This document shows, one piece after another, positions 32,054-40,505 of a DNA stretch of 64,000 nt (the stretch's first letter is position 1; every line of letters begins with the position of its first letter). The DNA comes from H17-190 sp034435615. Lineage in GTDB: Bacteria > Chloroflexota > Dehalococcoidia > SM23-28-2 > HRBIN24. The position numbers were made by a program, and so were the translations under genes. The stretch spans positions 62,001-126,000 of the forward strand of contig DAOTWZ010000034.1 of the NCBI GenBank assembly GCA_034435615.1, read 5' to 3'. The notes beneath the pieces are model-generated. The model made no database searches. It had not been told where the DNA came from and saw only the letters and a list, made by a program, of their open reading frames with translations.

Positions 32054-32524
32054 TTAGCGGACGGGGGTGGACCAGTCCGCCCCCACCTCCTCCACGGTGA
32101 AGCGCAGCTCGTCCGGGTTCTCGGGGTCGTACTTCTCGGAGATGTGGTACATGAGGATAGCCACCTCGTTGGTGAAGTTGCGCCAGCCGTGGAGGACGCC
32201 GGGCGGAATGCGCAACACCTTGCCGTCGTATTCGGAGAGGACGACGAAGGTCCAACGGTAGGTGCCGTCGCCGTTGGGTATGGCCAGCCCCACCTTGAGG
32301 GCGCCCTTGATGACGAACCATTCGTCATACTGACGACGGTGGGCGTGCCAGGCGGTGATGACGCCGGGCCAGGCGTAGGTGATGTTGATGTCGCCGGTCA
32401 CGGTGCCGAAGATATCGGCGTAGCGGCGGCCGCGGTCGTCGTCGTAGCGGCGGGCCACGTCCCGTATCTCGGCGAAGCCCTCTACGGCCTTGAGGTGCAA
32501 GAGGTTGCCATAAGGATCGCCCAT
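32054..32524 (-). CDS. RmlC-like cupin, dTDP-4-dehydrorhamnose 3,5-epimerase-related
   Basis: 156 residues from the ATG at 32524, which has GGGAGG at 7-nt spacing. Cupin strands typical of RmlC relatives: GVITAWHAHRRQYDEWFVIKGALKVGLAIP, then RIPPGVLHGWRNFTNEVAILMYHISEKYDPENPDE. In true RmlC the catalytic His is in W-H-x-Q-x; here the segment is AWHAHRRQYDEW, so an aromatic/His environment exists but enzyme identity is uncertain. It is 32 bp behind rfbD on the same strand, consistent with a deoxysugar step. Confidence 0.75.
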   Translation of the reverse strand: MGDPYGNLLHLKAVEGFAEIRDVARRYDDDRGRRYADIFGTVTGDINITYAWPGVITAWHAHRRQYDEWFVIKGALKVGLAIPNGDGTYRWTFVVLSEYDGKVLRIPPGVLHGWRNFTNEVAILMYHISEKYDPENPDELRFTVEEVGADWSTPVR

Positions 32525-32556
32525 GGTGCGGCCTCCCTTCCCGTGAGGTTGAGACT

Positions 32557-33441
32557 TCAGGAGCCTTCCGAGGCGGCCAGTTGGCGGCGCCGGGCCAGGT
32601 ACTCGGCCAGGGCCTCCTGCCAGGAGCGGAGCAGGCCGAAGCCCTCCGTGCGCAGGCGATAGTTGTCCAGGACCGAGTAGCGGGGCCGCCGCGCCCGGGA
32701 GGGGAAGGCGTCGGAGGTGGTGGGGTGCACCTTCACCGTGGGGTCCCAGAGGCGGAAGATGTGGGAGGCGAACTCGTACCAAGAGCAGTGGCCGCCGCTG
32801 GTTACGTGGTAGGTCCCCTGGGCCTCCGCCTCCACCAGCTCGCGGATCTTGGCGGCCAGATCTGGCGTGTAGGTGGGGGTGAGGACCTGGTCCGTCACCA
32901 CCGAGACCTCGCCCCGCTCACGGCCCAGGCGGAGCATCGTCTCCACGAAGTTGCCCCCCTTGACGGTGGAGCCCCTGAGCCCGTACAGCCCCGAGCTACG
33001 GACGATGAGGTGCTTCTGGCACAGATGGCGCACGAAGTACTCACCGGCCAGCTTGGAGACGCCGTAGACGTTCAGAGGGTTGGGCGGGTCGTCCTCCCGG
33101 TAGGGGGACTCCTTGTCCCCGCCGAAGACGTAATCGGTGCTGATGTGCACCAGACGAGCGCCCATCTCCTGACAGAGGAGGGCCAGGTGGCGCACGGCGT
33201 AGCAGTTCACCGCGAAGGAGCGCTCCACCTCGTCCTCGCACAGGTCCACCTTGTGGAAGGCCGTGGTGTTGATGACCACGTCCGGGCGGAGACGGGTGAG
33301 GACCTCTCTCACCTGGGAGTGATCGCAGACCTCGATATCGCTGTGGGTGAGGGGGGTGAAGGGGATGCCGGCCCTCGCCAGCTCCTGGCAGAGGTCCGAG
33401 CCTAGCTGGCCACTGGCGCCGAGGACGACTACACCGGCCAT
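32557..33441 (-). CDS. rfbD: dTDP-4-dehydrorhamnose reductase (RmlD family)
   Basis: 294 residues. An extended SDR: NAD(P) motif GASGQLG at 8-14 and a catalytic YGVSK (Tyr-x3-Lys, about 126-130) with the upstream Thr/Ser in HISTDYVFGG. PNPLNVYGVSKLAGE and the STDYVFGG block are diagnostic of RmlD. It reduces dTDP-4-keto-L-rhamnose to dTDP-L-rhamnose for cell-surface polysaccharide. Genes rmlA and rmlB are not in the window. It is paired with an RmlC-like cupin downstream. A clear promoter precedes it. Confidence 0.88.
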   Translation of the reverse strand: MAGVVVLGASGQLGSDLCQELARAGIPFTPLTHSDIEVCDHSQVREVLTRLRPDVVINTTAFHKVDLCEDEVERSFAVNCYAVRHLALLCQEMGARLVHISTDYVFGGDKESPYREDDPPNPLNVYGVSKLAGEYFVRHLCQKHLIVRSSGLYGLRGSTVKGGNFVETMLRLGRERGEVSVVTDQVLTPTYTPDLAAKIRELVEAEAQGTYHVTSGGHCSWYEFASHIFRLWDPTVKVHPTTSDAFPSRARRPRYSVLDNYRLRTEGFGLLRSWQEALAEYLARRRQLAASEGS

Positions 33442-33461
33442 CCCGAGACTGCTCCTGCCCT

Positions 33462-33490
33462 ATGCTAAGGCGGCCCCTCCTCTGGGTCAA
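33462..33490 (-). promoter_or_regulatory. Promoter of rfbD
   Basis: Minus strand: TTGACC (33485-33490), exactly 17 bp, TAGCAT (33462-33467), 20 nt before the ATG at 33441. Confidence 0.6.
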
Positions 33491-33574
33491 CTTACCCGGC
33501 CCGTGGTGGCCATTTCCCGGCGTATCCCCTATACTCTAGGGCTGAAGCCCGCCACCGCTGAGGAGCAGGTCCCC

Positions 33575-34252
33575 TTGTACCAGGTCCTCATAGTCTCGGC
33601 CAAGGGGGAGGAGATGGCCCCCCTCGTCAGCGCTCTGCCCGAAGAGGGGTTCGAGGCCAGCCTGGTGCCGCCCTCCGCGGAGGCGCTGACGGAGAGTCTG
33701 GCCCAGGGCCCCGAGGCCGTGCTGTTCGACCTGGCCGGCCTGGGGGAAGGTCTGGACATCGCCAAGGTGATGCTGGAGGAGCAGGCCCGGGGGAGGGTAG
33801 CCTTTCTGGCCCTGGTGACGCCGGAGCAACTGCCCTCCCTGGACCCTACCCTGGGCCTGGACGACTTCGCCCTGCGGAGCGCCACCCCCCAGGAGGTGGC
33901 CGCCCGCATCAGGCAGGTGCTGTGGCGCAAAGCCCGCCTGGACGCTCGCCATCTACTGCGTCGGGGAGACCTGGTGATAGACACGGCGGGATACAAGGTC
34001 TTCGTGAACGGGCGGCCCGTCCAGCTCACCTACAAGGAGTATGAGCTGCTGCGCTTTCTCGCCGCTAACCCTGGCCGCGTCTTCACCCGGGAGGAGCTCC
34101 TCAACAAGGTCTGGGGCTACGAGTTCTACGGCGGCACCCGCACGGTGGACGTCCACATACGGCGGTTGCGGGCCAAGCTGGAGAGTTCCCACCAGACTTT
34201 CATCGAGACGGTCCGCAACGTGGGCTACCGCTTCCGCCCCGGCGGCGGCTGA
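33575..34252 (+). CDS. Atypical OmpR/PhoB-type response regulator, GlnR-like
   Basis: 225 residues from a TTG at 33575 (MYQVLIVSAKGEE). The frame stays open further upstream but homology starts here. The receiver domain (1-115) lacks the acidic pair (Ser8-Ala9 in place of Asp-Asp) and the conserved Lys (Arg101 in DDFALRS), while an Asp remains at the phosphorylation position (Asp52). The winged-helix domain (about 127-222) is canonical: LTYKEYELLRFLAANPGRVFT, VWGYEFYGGTRTVDVHIRRLRAKLE, TVRNVGYRF. A -10 box TATACT lies at 33530-33535. No kinase gene is adjacent. It precedes amt-glnK-glnA, whose promoters hold 11-bp repeats, so it probably controls them as GlnR does in actinobacteria. Confidence 0.8.
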   Translation: MYQVLIVSAKGEEMAPLVSALPEEGFEASLVPPSAEALTESLAQGPEAVLFDLAGLGEGLDIAKVMLEEQARGRVAFLALVTPEQLPSLDPTLGLDDFALRSATPQEVAARIRQVLWRKARLDARHLLRRGDLVIDTAGYKVFVNGRPVQLTYKEYELLRFLAANPGRVFTREELLNKVWGYEFYGGTRTVDVHIRRLRAKLESSHQTFIETVRNVGYRFRPGGG

Positions 34253-34262
34253 CCTTGGGCCT

Positions 34263-34300
34263 GTAACCAAACTTTAACTCGCCGGTAACGGCCCCGTAAC
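34263..34300 (+). promoter_or_regulatory. Four 11-bp-spaced half-sites (GlnR-box-like) upstream of amt
   Basis: GTAAC at 34263, TTAAC at 34274, GTAAC at 34285 and GTAAC at 34296: four direct repeats at exactly 11-bp (one helical turn) intervals, ending 64 nt before the amt ATG. TACCTT (34322-34327) could be the -10, which puts the last half-site over the -35 position. This matches the a1-b1-a2-b2 layout of the Streptomyces GlnR box (GTnAC-n6-GnAAC repeated). An inverted GTTAC lies at 34320-34324. Confidence 0.7.
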
Positions 34301-34363
34301 CCCCTCGGATGGCCTTCCTGTTACCTTTCGCCTCAAGAAGCCATAGCGAGGGAGGTCTTCGTC

Positions 34364-35761
34364 ATGCCCGAGATAAACAGCGGCGACACGGCCTGGCTGC
34401 TCACCTCGGCGGCCCTGGTCTTGCTGATGACGCCGGGCCTGGCGTTCTTCTACGGCGGGCTGGTGCGCAGCAAGAACGTCCTCAGCACTATCATGCACAG
34501 CTTCATCATCATGGGGCTGGTGAGCGTGGTCTGGGTGCTGTGGGGCTACTCGCTGGCCTTCGGCCCTGACCGGGGCGGCTTCATCGGCGATCTCTCCTGG
34601 TTCGGCCTGCGCAACGTGGGAGGAGAGCCCAACGGCGACTACGCCGGGACGGTGCCTCACCAGGCCTTCATGCTCTTCCAGATGATGTTCGCCATCATCA
34701 CGCCCGCTCTCATCACCGGCGCCTTCGCCGAGCGGGCCAAGTTCAGCACCTTCCTGGTCTTCACTCTCCTCTGGGCCACGCTGGTCTACGCCCCGGTGGC
34801 CCACTGGGTGTGGGGCGTGGGCGGCTGGCTGCGGGAGCTGGGGGCGTACGACTTCGCTGGCGGCACGGTGGTCCACATCAATTCCGGCGTGGCCGCGCTG
34901 GCGGCGGCCCTCCTCTTCGGCCGGCGCCTCGGCTTCGGCCGGGAGCCCATGGAGCCCCACAACATACCCTTCGTGGTGCTGGGAGCGGGGCTGCTCTGGT
35001 TCGGCTGGTTCGGCTTCAACGCCGGCAGCGCCCTGGCGGCCAACGCCTCCGCCGCCAACGCCTTCGTCCAGACCAACACGGCCGCCGCTGCCGCCGCCCT
35101 GAGCTGGACGGCCATGAGCTGGCTCCTCATCGGCAAGCCCAGCGTGGTGGGCGCCGCCTCGGGCGCCGTGGCGGGACTGGTGGCGGTGACGCCGGCCGCC
35201 GGCTTCATCGGCGTCTGGCCCGGCCTGGGCGACGGCTATCTGAACATCTTCCCGGCCCTCATCATCGGCGGAGCGGCGGGGGTGCTCTGCTTCCTGGCCA
35301 CCCGGCTGCGGGGCCTCCTGCGGCTGGACGACGCTCTGGACGTCTTCGCCGTCCACGGCGTGGGCGGCATGTGGGGAGCCCTGGCCACCGGCCTCTTCGC
35401 CACCGGGGCCGTGGCGGAGGTGGTGGGCTTCCAGGGCGGAGTGGGCGGCCTGCTGGACGGCCGGCCGGAGCAGCTCCTGGCCCAGCTCGCTGGCATCGCT
35501 GCTACCTTCGGCTACTCCTTTGTGGTTACCGGCCTCATCCTCAAGGCCCTGGACGTCCTCATGGGGCTGCGGGTCTCCGAGGAGCAGGAGGTCATAGGCG
35601 TGGACGTCTCCCAGCACGGGGAGCGAGGCTACACCCTGGAGGAGGTGGGCCTGGCCGCGGCACCAGCCCCCTATTCTGTCCAGGCCGTCCCCCTGCCGGA
35701 GAGCGGCCCCAAGCCCCAGTTCGCCCAGGGGGAGTCACAGCCTGCCTCCTCCAGTCCATAA
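34364..35761 (+). CDS. amt: Ammonium transporter (Amt family)
   Basis: 465 residues, 11 predicted membrane helices (GDTAWLLTSAALVLLMTPGLAFFYGGLVRSKN at the start). It keeps the twin-histidine pore: His in GGTVVHINSG (about 171) and in DVFAVHGVGGMWG (about 332). The family signature is seen in AGGTVVHINSGVAALAAAL. The cytoplasmic tail from about 400 is longer than average (Pro/Ser/Gln-rich after EEQEVIGVDVSQHGE, the Amt C-terminal regulatory segment). It imports ammonium at low external levels, with block by the PII protein encoded 30 bp downstream. GGGAGG precedes the ATG. Confidence 0.95.
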   Translation: MPEINSGDTAWLLTSAALVLLMTPGLAFFYGGLVRSKNVLSTIMHSFIIMGLVSVVWVLWGYSLAFGPDRGGFIGDLSWFGLRNVGGEPNGDYAGTVPHQAFMLFQMMFAIITPALITGAFAERAKFSTFLVFTLLWATLVYAPVAHWVWGVGGWLRELGAYDFAGGTVVHINSGVAALAAALLFGRRLGFGREPMEPHNIPFVVLGAGLLWFGWFGFNAGSALAANASAANAFVQTNTAAAAAALSWTAMSWLLIGKPSVVGAASGAVAGLVAVTPAAGFIGVWPGLGDGYLNIFPALIIGGAAGVLCFLATRLRGLLRLDDALDVFAVHGVGGMWGALATGLFATGAVAEVVGFQGGVGGLLDGRPEQLLAQLAGIAATFGYSFVVTGLILKALDVLMGLRVSEEQEVIGVDVSQHGERGYTLEEVGLAAAPAPYSVQAVPLPESGPKPQFAQGESQPASSSP

Positions 35762-35791
35762 TGTAGGCAGACCGCGAGCAGGAGGAGGCAG

Positions 35792-36133
35792 ATGCAGAAG
35801 GTAGAGGCCATCATCCGGCCCGAGAAGCTGAACGATGTGAAGGGAGCGCTGGCGGAAGCGGGGTTCGTGGGGCTGAACGTGGTGAACGTCACCGGGCGCG
35901 GCGTCCAGAAGGGGGTGGTTCACGTGGGCCGGGCCGGGGAGCTGTACGAGGTGGACATGCTCCCCAAGGTGAAGGTGGAGGTGGTGGTCCGGGACGAGGA
36001 CGCCGAGCGGGTGGTCCAGATCATCGCCCAGGCGGCACGCACCGGCCGCATAGGGGACGGCAAGATCTTCGTCCTGCCAGTGGCCGACGCCATCCGCGTC
36101 CGCACCGGGGAGCGAGGGGAGGCGGCCCTGTAG
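35792..36133 (+). CDS. glnK: Nitrogen regulatory PII protein
   Basis: 112 residues, the standard PII length. MQKVEAIIRPEKLNDVKGAL is the family start. The T-loop (about 37-55) ends LYEVDMLPKVK and has Tyr52 at the place of the uridylylated Tyr51 of E. coli. The B-loop TGRIGDGKIFV (about 84-94) binds ATP/ADP. Pairing directly after amt marks it as GlnK, which plugs Amt when 2-oxoglutarate is low. AGGAGGAGG lies 6 nt before the ATG. Whether Tyr52 is modified depends on a glnD gene not seen here. Confidence 0.95.
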   Translation: MQKVEAIIRPEKLNDVKGALAEAGFVGLNVVNVTGRGVQKGVVHVGRAGELYEVDMLPKVKVEVVVRDEDAERVVQIIAQAARTGRIGDGKIFVLPVADAIRVRTGERGEAAL

Positions 36134-36143
36134 CCCCGCAGGC

Positions 36144-36198
36144 GTAACAAGAAATTAACAGGAGGCCCGTAGGCCACAAGGTGCCGCCTCCCTATAAT
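36144..36198 (+). promoter_or_regulatory. glnA promoter with two 11-bp-spaced GlnR-box-like half-sites
   Basis: GTAAC (36144-36148) and TTAAC (36155-36159), 11 bp apart, then a perfect TATAAT at 36193-36198 with no recognisable -35. The half-sites are centred about 53 bp upstream of the expected transcription start, a normal activator position. It is the same half-site form and spacing as upstream of amt. Confidence 0.65.
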
Positions 36199-36245
36199 GG
36201 CCTACGGCAAGGGAAAGCTAGACGTAAGCAGGGAGGTAGAAGGAA

Positions 36246-37709
36246 TTGAGCCCTGAAGAGCTCAGGAGCTTGCAGGCCGAGGTGGAGCGGGTCAACCAGC
36301 TCATCCGTGAGAACAACATCCAGATAGTCGACCTGAAGTTCAACGACCTGCCCGGCCTGTGGCAGCACTTTTCCATACCCGTCTCCGAGCTCACGGAGAT
36401 GGACGACATCGTCACCAGCATCTGGGTGGACGGCATCGGCTTCGATGGCTCCAGCATCCGCGGCTTCCAGAAGATTCAGGAGAGCGACATGATCCTGGTG
36501 CCGGACCCGGCCACCGCCAAGGTGGACCCCGTGTGCCAGGCCCCCACCCTGAGCATCATCTGCGACGTCTATGACCCCCTCACCAAGCAGCCCTACACCC
36601 GCGACCCCCGCTACATCGCCAAGAAGGCGGCCGACTACCTGCGCAAGACCGGCATCGGCGACACCAGCTACTGGGGTCCCGAGTGCGAGTTCTTCATCTT
36701 CGATGACATCCGCTTCGACCAGGCGGAGAACTACGGCTACTACTACGTGGACTCCGTGGAGGGTGAGTGGAACTCCGGCCGGGACGAGCGCCCCAACCTG
36801 GGCTACAAGCCCCGCTTCAAGGAGGGCTACTTCCCCGTCCCGCCCCACGACTCCCTGCAGGACCTCCGCAGCGAGATCATCCTCACCATGATGAAGATCG
36901 GCATCCCGGTGGAGGTCCATCACCACGAGGTGGCCACGGGCGGTCAGTGCGAAATAGACATGAAGTTCGACACCCTGGTCAACATGGCCGACAAGGTCAT
37001 GTGGTACAAGTACCTGGTGAAGAACATCGCCCGCAAGCACAACAAGGTGGCCACCTTCATGCCCAAGCCCCTCTACGGGGACAACGGCTCCGGCATGCAC
37101 ACCCACCAGAGCCTCTGGAAGAACGGCCAGAACCTGTTCTTCGACCCGGAGGGCTACGCCCAGATCAGCCAGCTCTGCCGCTACTACATCGGCGGGCTCC
37201 TGAAGCACGCCCGGGCGCTGATGGCCTTCTGCGCCCCCACTACCAACTCCTACAAGCGGCTGACCCCGGGCTACGAGGCGCCCGTCAACTTGGTCTACTC
37301 GGCCCGCAATCGCAGCGCCGCCGTCCGCATACCCGTCTACAGCTCCAACCCCAAGAGCAAGCGGATCGAGTTCCGCCCGCCCGACCCCTCCTGCAACCCC
37401 TACCTGGCCTTCGCCGCCATGATCATGGCCGGGCTGGACGGCATCGAGAACGAGATAGACCCCGGCCCGCCTCTGGACAAGAACACCTACGAGCTCTCCC
37501 CCCAGGAGGAGGCGGCCATCCCCAAGGTGCCGGGCTCCCTGGAGGAGGCCCTCCAGGCCCTGGAGGAAGACCATGAGTTCCTCCTGAAGGGCGGCGTCTT
37601 CACCTCGGACGTGCTGGAGGTGTGGCTGGAGTACAAGCGGGCCCACGAGATTGACCAGGTGCGGCTGCGCCCCCACCCCTGGGAGTTCCACCTCTACTTC
37701 GACGTCTAG
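36246..37709 (+). CDS. glnA: Glutamine synthetase type I, beta-like (adenylylation-site containing)
   Basis: 487 residues from a TTG start with AGGGAGGTAGAAGG upstream. GSI landmarks: FDGSSIRGF (66-74), GPECEFF, KPLYGDNGSGMHTHQS (274-289), NRSAAVRIP (355-363). The C-terminal part matches the E. coli beta type: DKNTYELSP with Tyr415 at the adenylylation position, the loop before GSLEEAL, and a PHPWEFHLYFDV end like PHPVEFELYYSV. It makes glutamine from glutamate, ammonia and ATP. It is the third gene of the amt-glnK-glnA cluster but has its own promoter with regulator half-sites. No glnE gene is visible, so modification is unproven. Confidence 0.93.
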   Translation: MSPEELRSLQAEVERVNQLIRENNIQIVDLKFNDLPGLWQHFSIPVSELTEMDDIVTSIWVDGIGFDGSSIRGFQKIQESDMILVPDPATAKVDPVCQAPTLSIICDVYDPLTKQPYTRDPRYIAKKAADYLRKTGIGDTSYWGPECEFFIFDDIRFDQAENYGYYYVDSVEGEWNSGRDERPNLGYKPRFKEGYFPVPPHDSLQDLRSEIILTMMKIGIPVEVHHHEVATGGQCEIDMKFDTLVNMADKVMWYKYLVKNIARKHNKVATFMPKPLYGDNGSGMHTHQSLWKNGQNLFFDPEGYAQISQLCRYYIGGLLKHARALMAFCAPTTNSYKRLTPGYEAPVNLVYSARNRSAAVRIPVYSSNPKSKRIEFRPPDPSCNPYLAFAAMIMAGLDGIENEIDPGPPLDKNTYELSPQEEAAIPKVPGSLEEALQALEEDHEFLLKGGVFTSDVLEVWLEYKRAHEIDQVRLRPHPWEFHLYFDV

Positions 37710-37733
37710 CGGGGGTGCTGAGGAGGAAGGACG

Positions 37734-37763
37734 GACGGCCCGGGGCGCCGGCCCCGGGCCGTC
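37734..37763. terminator. Perfect GC hairpin between the two glutamine synthetase genes
   Basis: A 13-bp perfect stem GACGGCCCGGGGC (37734-37746) with GCCCCGGGCCGTC (37751-37763) and a GCCG loop, 25 nt after the glnA stop. There is no T tract, so it may terminate weakly or simply stabilise the upstream mRNA. Confidence 0.5.
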
Positions 37764-37882
37764 GGCGCCCTTGAGGCGGAGCGAGCGGCTGATTGTAGAA
37801 TAGGGTGGGCGCCGAGAGGACGAAAGGGCAGGGAGACGAGAGAGATGACCACCAGCGGTAGCCACAGGAGGGGTTGAGGGGG

Positions 37883-39235
37883 ATGGTGCTGGAGCGCGAC
37901 GAGGCCAGGGAATACGTGCTGGAGACGGCCCGCCAGCACGATGTCAAGTTCGTCCGCCTCTGGTTCACCGACATCCTGGGCCAGCTCAAGAGCATCAACA
38001 TCACCGTGGAGGAGCTGCCGGAGGCGCTGGAGGACGGCGTCAACTTCGATGGCTCCTCCATTGCCGGCTTCGCCCGGGCGGACGAGTCCGACATGATAGC
38101 CATGCCGGACCCCTCCACCTTCGCCGTGCTCCCCTGGCGCCCCCAGCACAAGCGGGTGGCCCGCCTCTTCTGCGATATCCTCCTCCCCAACGGTGAGCCC
38201 TTCGAGGGCGACCCTCGCTACGTCCTGCGTCGCAACCTGAAGCGGGCGGCGGACCTGGGCTACACCTTCTACGTGGGGCCGGAGCTGGAGTTCTTCTACT
38301 TCCAGAGCGCCGAATCGCCGGCCGTCCTGGACCGCGGTGGCTACTTTGACCTCACCCCCCTGGACGAGGCCACCGACCTGCGCCGCGATACCGTCCTCAT
38401 GCTGGAGGAGATGGGCATCGCCGTGGAGCACAGCCACCACGAGGGCGCTCCCAGCCAGCACGAGATAGACCTCCACTACGATGACGCCCTCACCATGGCC
38501 GACAACGTCATGACCTCCCGCCTGGTGGTGAAGGAGGTGGCCCTCAAGCACGGCGTCTACGCCACCTTCATGCCCAAGCCCCTCTCGGACGTGAACGGCT
38601 CCGGTATGCACATCAATCAGTCCCTCTTCCGGGGGCTGCACAACGCCTTCTACGATCCCCACGGCCCCCACTACCTCTCCCCGGTAGCCAGGAGCTACAT
38701 CGCCGGGCTGCTCCGCCATGCCCCGGAGATCACCCTGGTCACCAACCAGTGGGTCAACTCCTACAAGCGACTGGTCTGGGGCGGCGGCCCTCTGGGCTTT
38801 GAGGCCCCCGTCTACGTCTCCTGGTCCTTCCGCAACCGCGCTGACCTGGTGCGGGTGCCGGAGGTGAAGCCGGGCAAGGAGCAGGCGGTGCGCATCGAGT
38901 ACCGGGCGCCGGACGCCGCCTGCAACCCCTACCTCGCCTTTGCCGTCATGCTGGCCGCCGGGCTGGAGGGGATCGAGAAGGAGTACCCCTGCCCGGAGCC
39001 GGCCGACCGCACCGTCTACGAGATGACGGAGGAGGAGCGTCGGCAACGCGGGATCACTCACCTGCCCGGCTCTCTGTGGGAGGCCATCCAGCTAGCGGAG
39101 CGCTCGGAGTTGCTGCGCCGTTGCCTGGGCGAGCACGTTTTCCACACCCTCATCGAGAACAAGAAGATAGAGTGGAGCGAGTACCGTCGCCACGTGACGG
39201 ACTACGAGATCAAGCGCTACCTGCCCATCCTCTAG
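37883..39235 (+). CDS. glnA: Glutamine synthetase type I, alpha-like
   Basis: 450 residues from the ATG at 37883, with AGGAGGGG 9-11 nt upstream; the TTG at 37874 is too close to that site. FDGSSIAGFARADESDM contains the Arg that in Bacillus GS (Arg62) gives glutamine feedback inhibition. MPKPLSDVNGSGMHINQSL follows, and the C-terminus VYEMTEEERRQRGITHLPGSLWEA is the short alpha type without the beta insertion. So two GS isoforms, alpha and beta, sit in tandem. No GlnR-box-like half-site precedes this one; a weak TTGAGG-19-TAGAAT (37771-37801) might be its promoter, hinting at different regulation from the upstream copy. Confidence 0.93.
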   Translation: MVLERDEAREYVLETARQHDVKFVRLWFTDILGQLKSINITVEELPEALEDGVNFDGSSIAGFARADESDMIAMPDPSTFAVLPWRPQHKRVARLFCDILLPNGEPFEGDPRYVLRRNLKRAADLGYTFYVGPELEFFYFQSAESPAVLDRGGYFDLTPLDEATDLRRDTVLMLEEMGIAVEHSHHEGAPSQHEIDLHYDDALTMADNVMTSRLVVKEVALKHGVYATFMPKPLSDVNGSGMHINQSLFRGLHNAFYDPHGPHYLSPVARSYIAGLLRHAPEITLVTNQWVNSYKRLVWGGGPLGFEAPVYVSWSFRNRADLVRVPEVKPGKEQAVRIEYRAPDAACNPYLAFAVMLAAGLEGIEKEYPCPEPADRTVYEMTEEERRQRGITHLPGSLWEAIQLAERSELLRRCLGEHVFHTLIENKKIEWSEYRRHVTDYEIKRYLPIL

Positions 39236-39333
39236 CCATCCCTCGCCGGGCCGGCCCTCCCTCGCGGCCGGTATAACGTTTCCCCGGTTATGGCGTCTCG
39301 TCCTATGTGGACAGGCCGCCGGGCCCACCGGGG

Positions 39334-40485
39334 ATGACGGATGGTATGACCAAAGGTCACGAGGACGGCCAGGGGTACGGGCCTGACAGCCGTGAGGGCA
39401 CATCATCTGAGCAGCCCTCGCTGGTGGTGGAGGAGGGAGCGCGCCGGGCGGCCGCCTTCGAGACGGCCCCCGACCCTATGCTGATAGCTGACCTGGAGGG
39501 GCGCATCCTGGACCTGAACCGGGCGGCCCTCAAGCGCTGGGGCGTGGAGAGCGTCCGCCAGTTGCGGGGGCAGTCCATCTTCGTGGGCCTGCCTCCGGAG
39601 GAGAAGGAGAGGGTACGGGAGGTTGGCCAGCGCGTCCTGGAGAGCGGCCACTCGTGGCGGGGAGAGCTGCGGCTGCGTCACCCCAGCGGTCGCACTGTGC
39701 CGGTGGAGGTGGCCATTGGCCTCCTGCGGGACGAGAAGGGCCGGCCTCAGGGCTTCATAGGCATCCTGCGGGACATCAGCGACCGTCAGCGCATGGAGCA
39801 ACAGTTGAGACTTCTGGAGAAGGAACGCGGCCGACTGGCCCAGCAACTGCTGGCAGCCCTGGAGCAGGAGCGTCGCCTCCTGGCCCGCGAGATCCATGAT
39901 GGCCCCATCCAGGAGATAGCGGTGTCTATCATGCAGCTAGAGCGCGCCCTCCTGGAGGGGCGCCGCCTCAAGAGCGTCCAGGAGCAGATAGGCCACGCTG
40001 TGGGCATGCTGCGCCAGGCCACGGACGAGCTGCGCCGTATCATGGCCCGTCTGCGGCCCGCCCTCCTGGACGAGCTGGGCCTGGCCGATGCCCTGGCCGC
40101 CTACGCTCGCACCCTGTCCATGGAGGGCGACCTCTCCATAGCCTTCGAGACCAACATGAGCGGGGAACGCCTGCGGGACGATGTGGCCATAGCCCTCTTT
40201 CGCATCGCCCAGGAGGCGCTGAGCAACGTGGCCCGCCATTCCCAGGCCCAGCGGGCCCTCCTCCGCCTCTGGCGGACGGACCGCTCCGTGGTGCTGGAGG
40301 TGCGGGACTGGGGCCAGGGCTTCGACCCCTCCTCCGTCCACCGCAGCGGCAGCGAGCCCTCCGGCCTGGGACTGGTGAGCATGCGGGAGCGAGCCGTCCT
40401 CATCGGCGCCGATTTCCGTATCGAATCGAGGCCCGGCGAGGGCACCTGTGTGAGGGTAGAGCTCCCCCTGTCCATGCTGGAGTGA
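39334..40485 (+). CDS. Sensor histidine kinase, NarL/DegS type, with PAS domain
   Basis: 383 residues from the ATG at 39334 (a GTG at 39307 is possible). There is no membrane segment, so it is a cytosolic sensor. A PAS domain spans about 35-150 (FETAPDPMLIADLEGRILDLNRAA ... GFIGILRDISDRQ). HisKA_3 is near 165-230 with the phospho-acceptor His in LAREIHDGPIQEIA. HATPase_c follows: ALSNVARHSQA (N box), VRDWGQGFD (G1), GLGLVSMRERA (G2). The stop overlaps a GTG of the regulator gene that follows. PAS may bind a small ligand or respond to redox, but no cofactor residue is evident. Confidence 0.9.
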   Translation: MTDGMTKGHEDGQGYGPDSREGTSSEQPSLVVEEGARRAAAFETAPDPMLIADLEGRILDLNRAALKRWGVESVRQLRGQSIFVGLPPEEKERVREVGQRVLESGHSWRGELRLRHPSGRTVPVEVAIGLLRDEKGRPQGFIGILRDISDRQRMEQQLRLLEKERGRLAQQLLAALEQERRLLAREIHDGPIQEIAVSIMQLERALLEGRRLKSVQEQIGHAVGMLRQATDELRRIMARLRPALLDELGLADALAAYARTLSMEGDLSIAFETNMSGERLRDDVAIALFRIAQEALSNVARHSQAQRALLRLWRTDRSVVLEVRDWGQGFDPSSVHRSGSEPSGLGLVSMRERAVLIGADFRIESRPGEGTCVRVELPLSMLE

Positions 40486-40505
40486 CCACCGAGGAGGCGA
40501 GAGCG

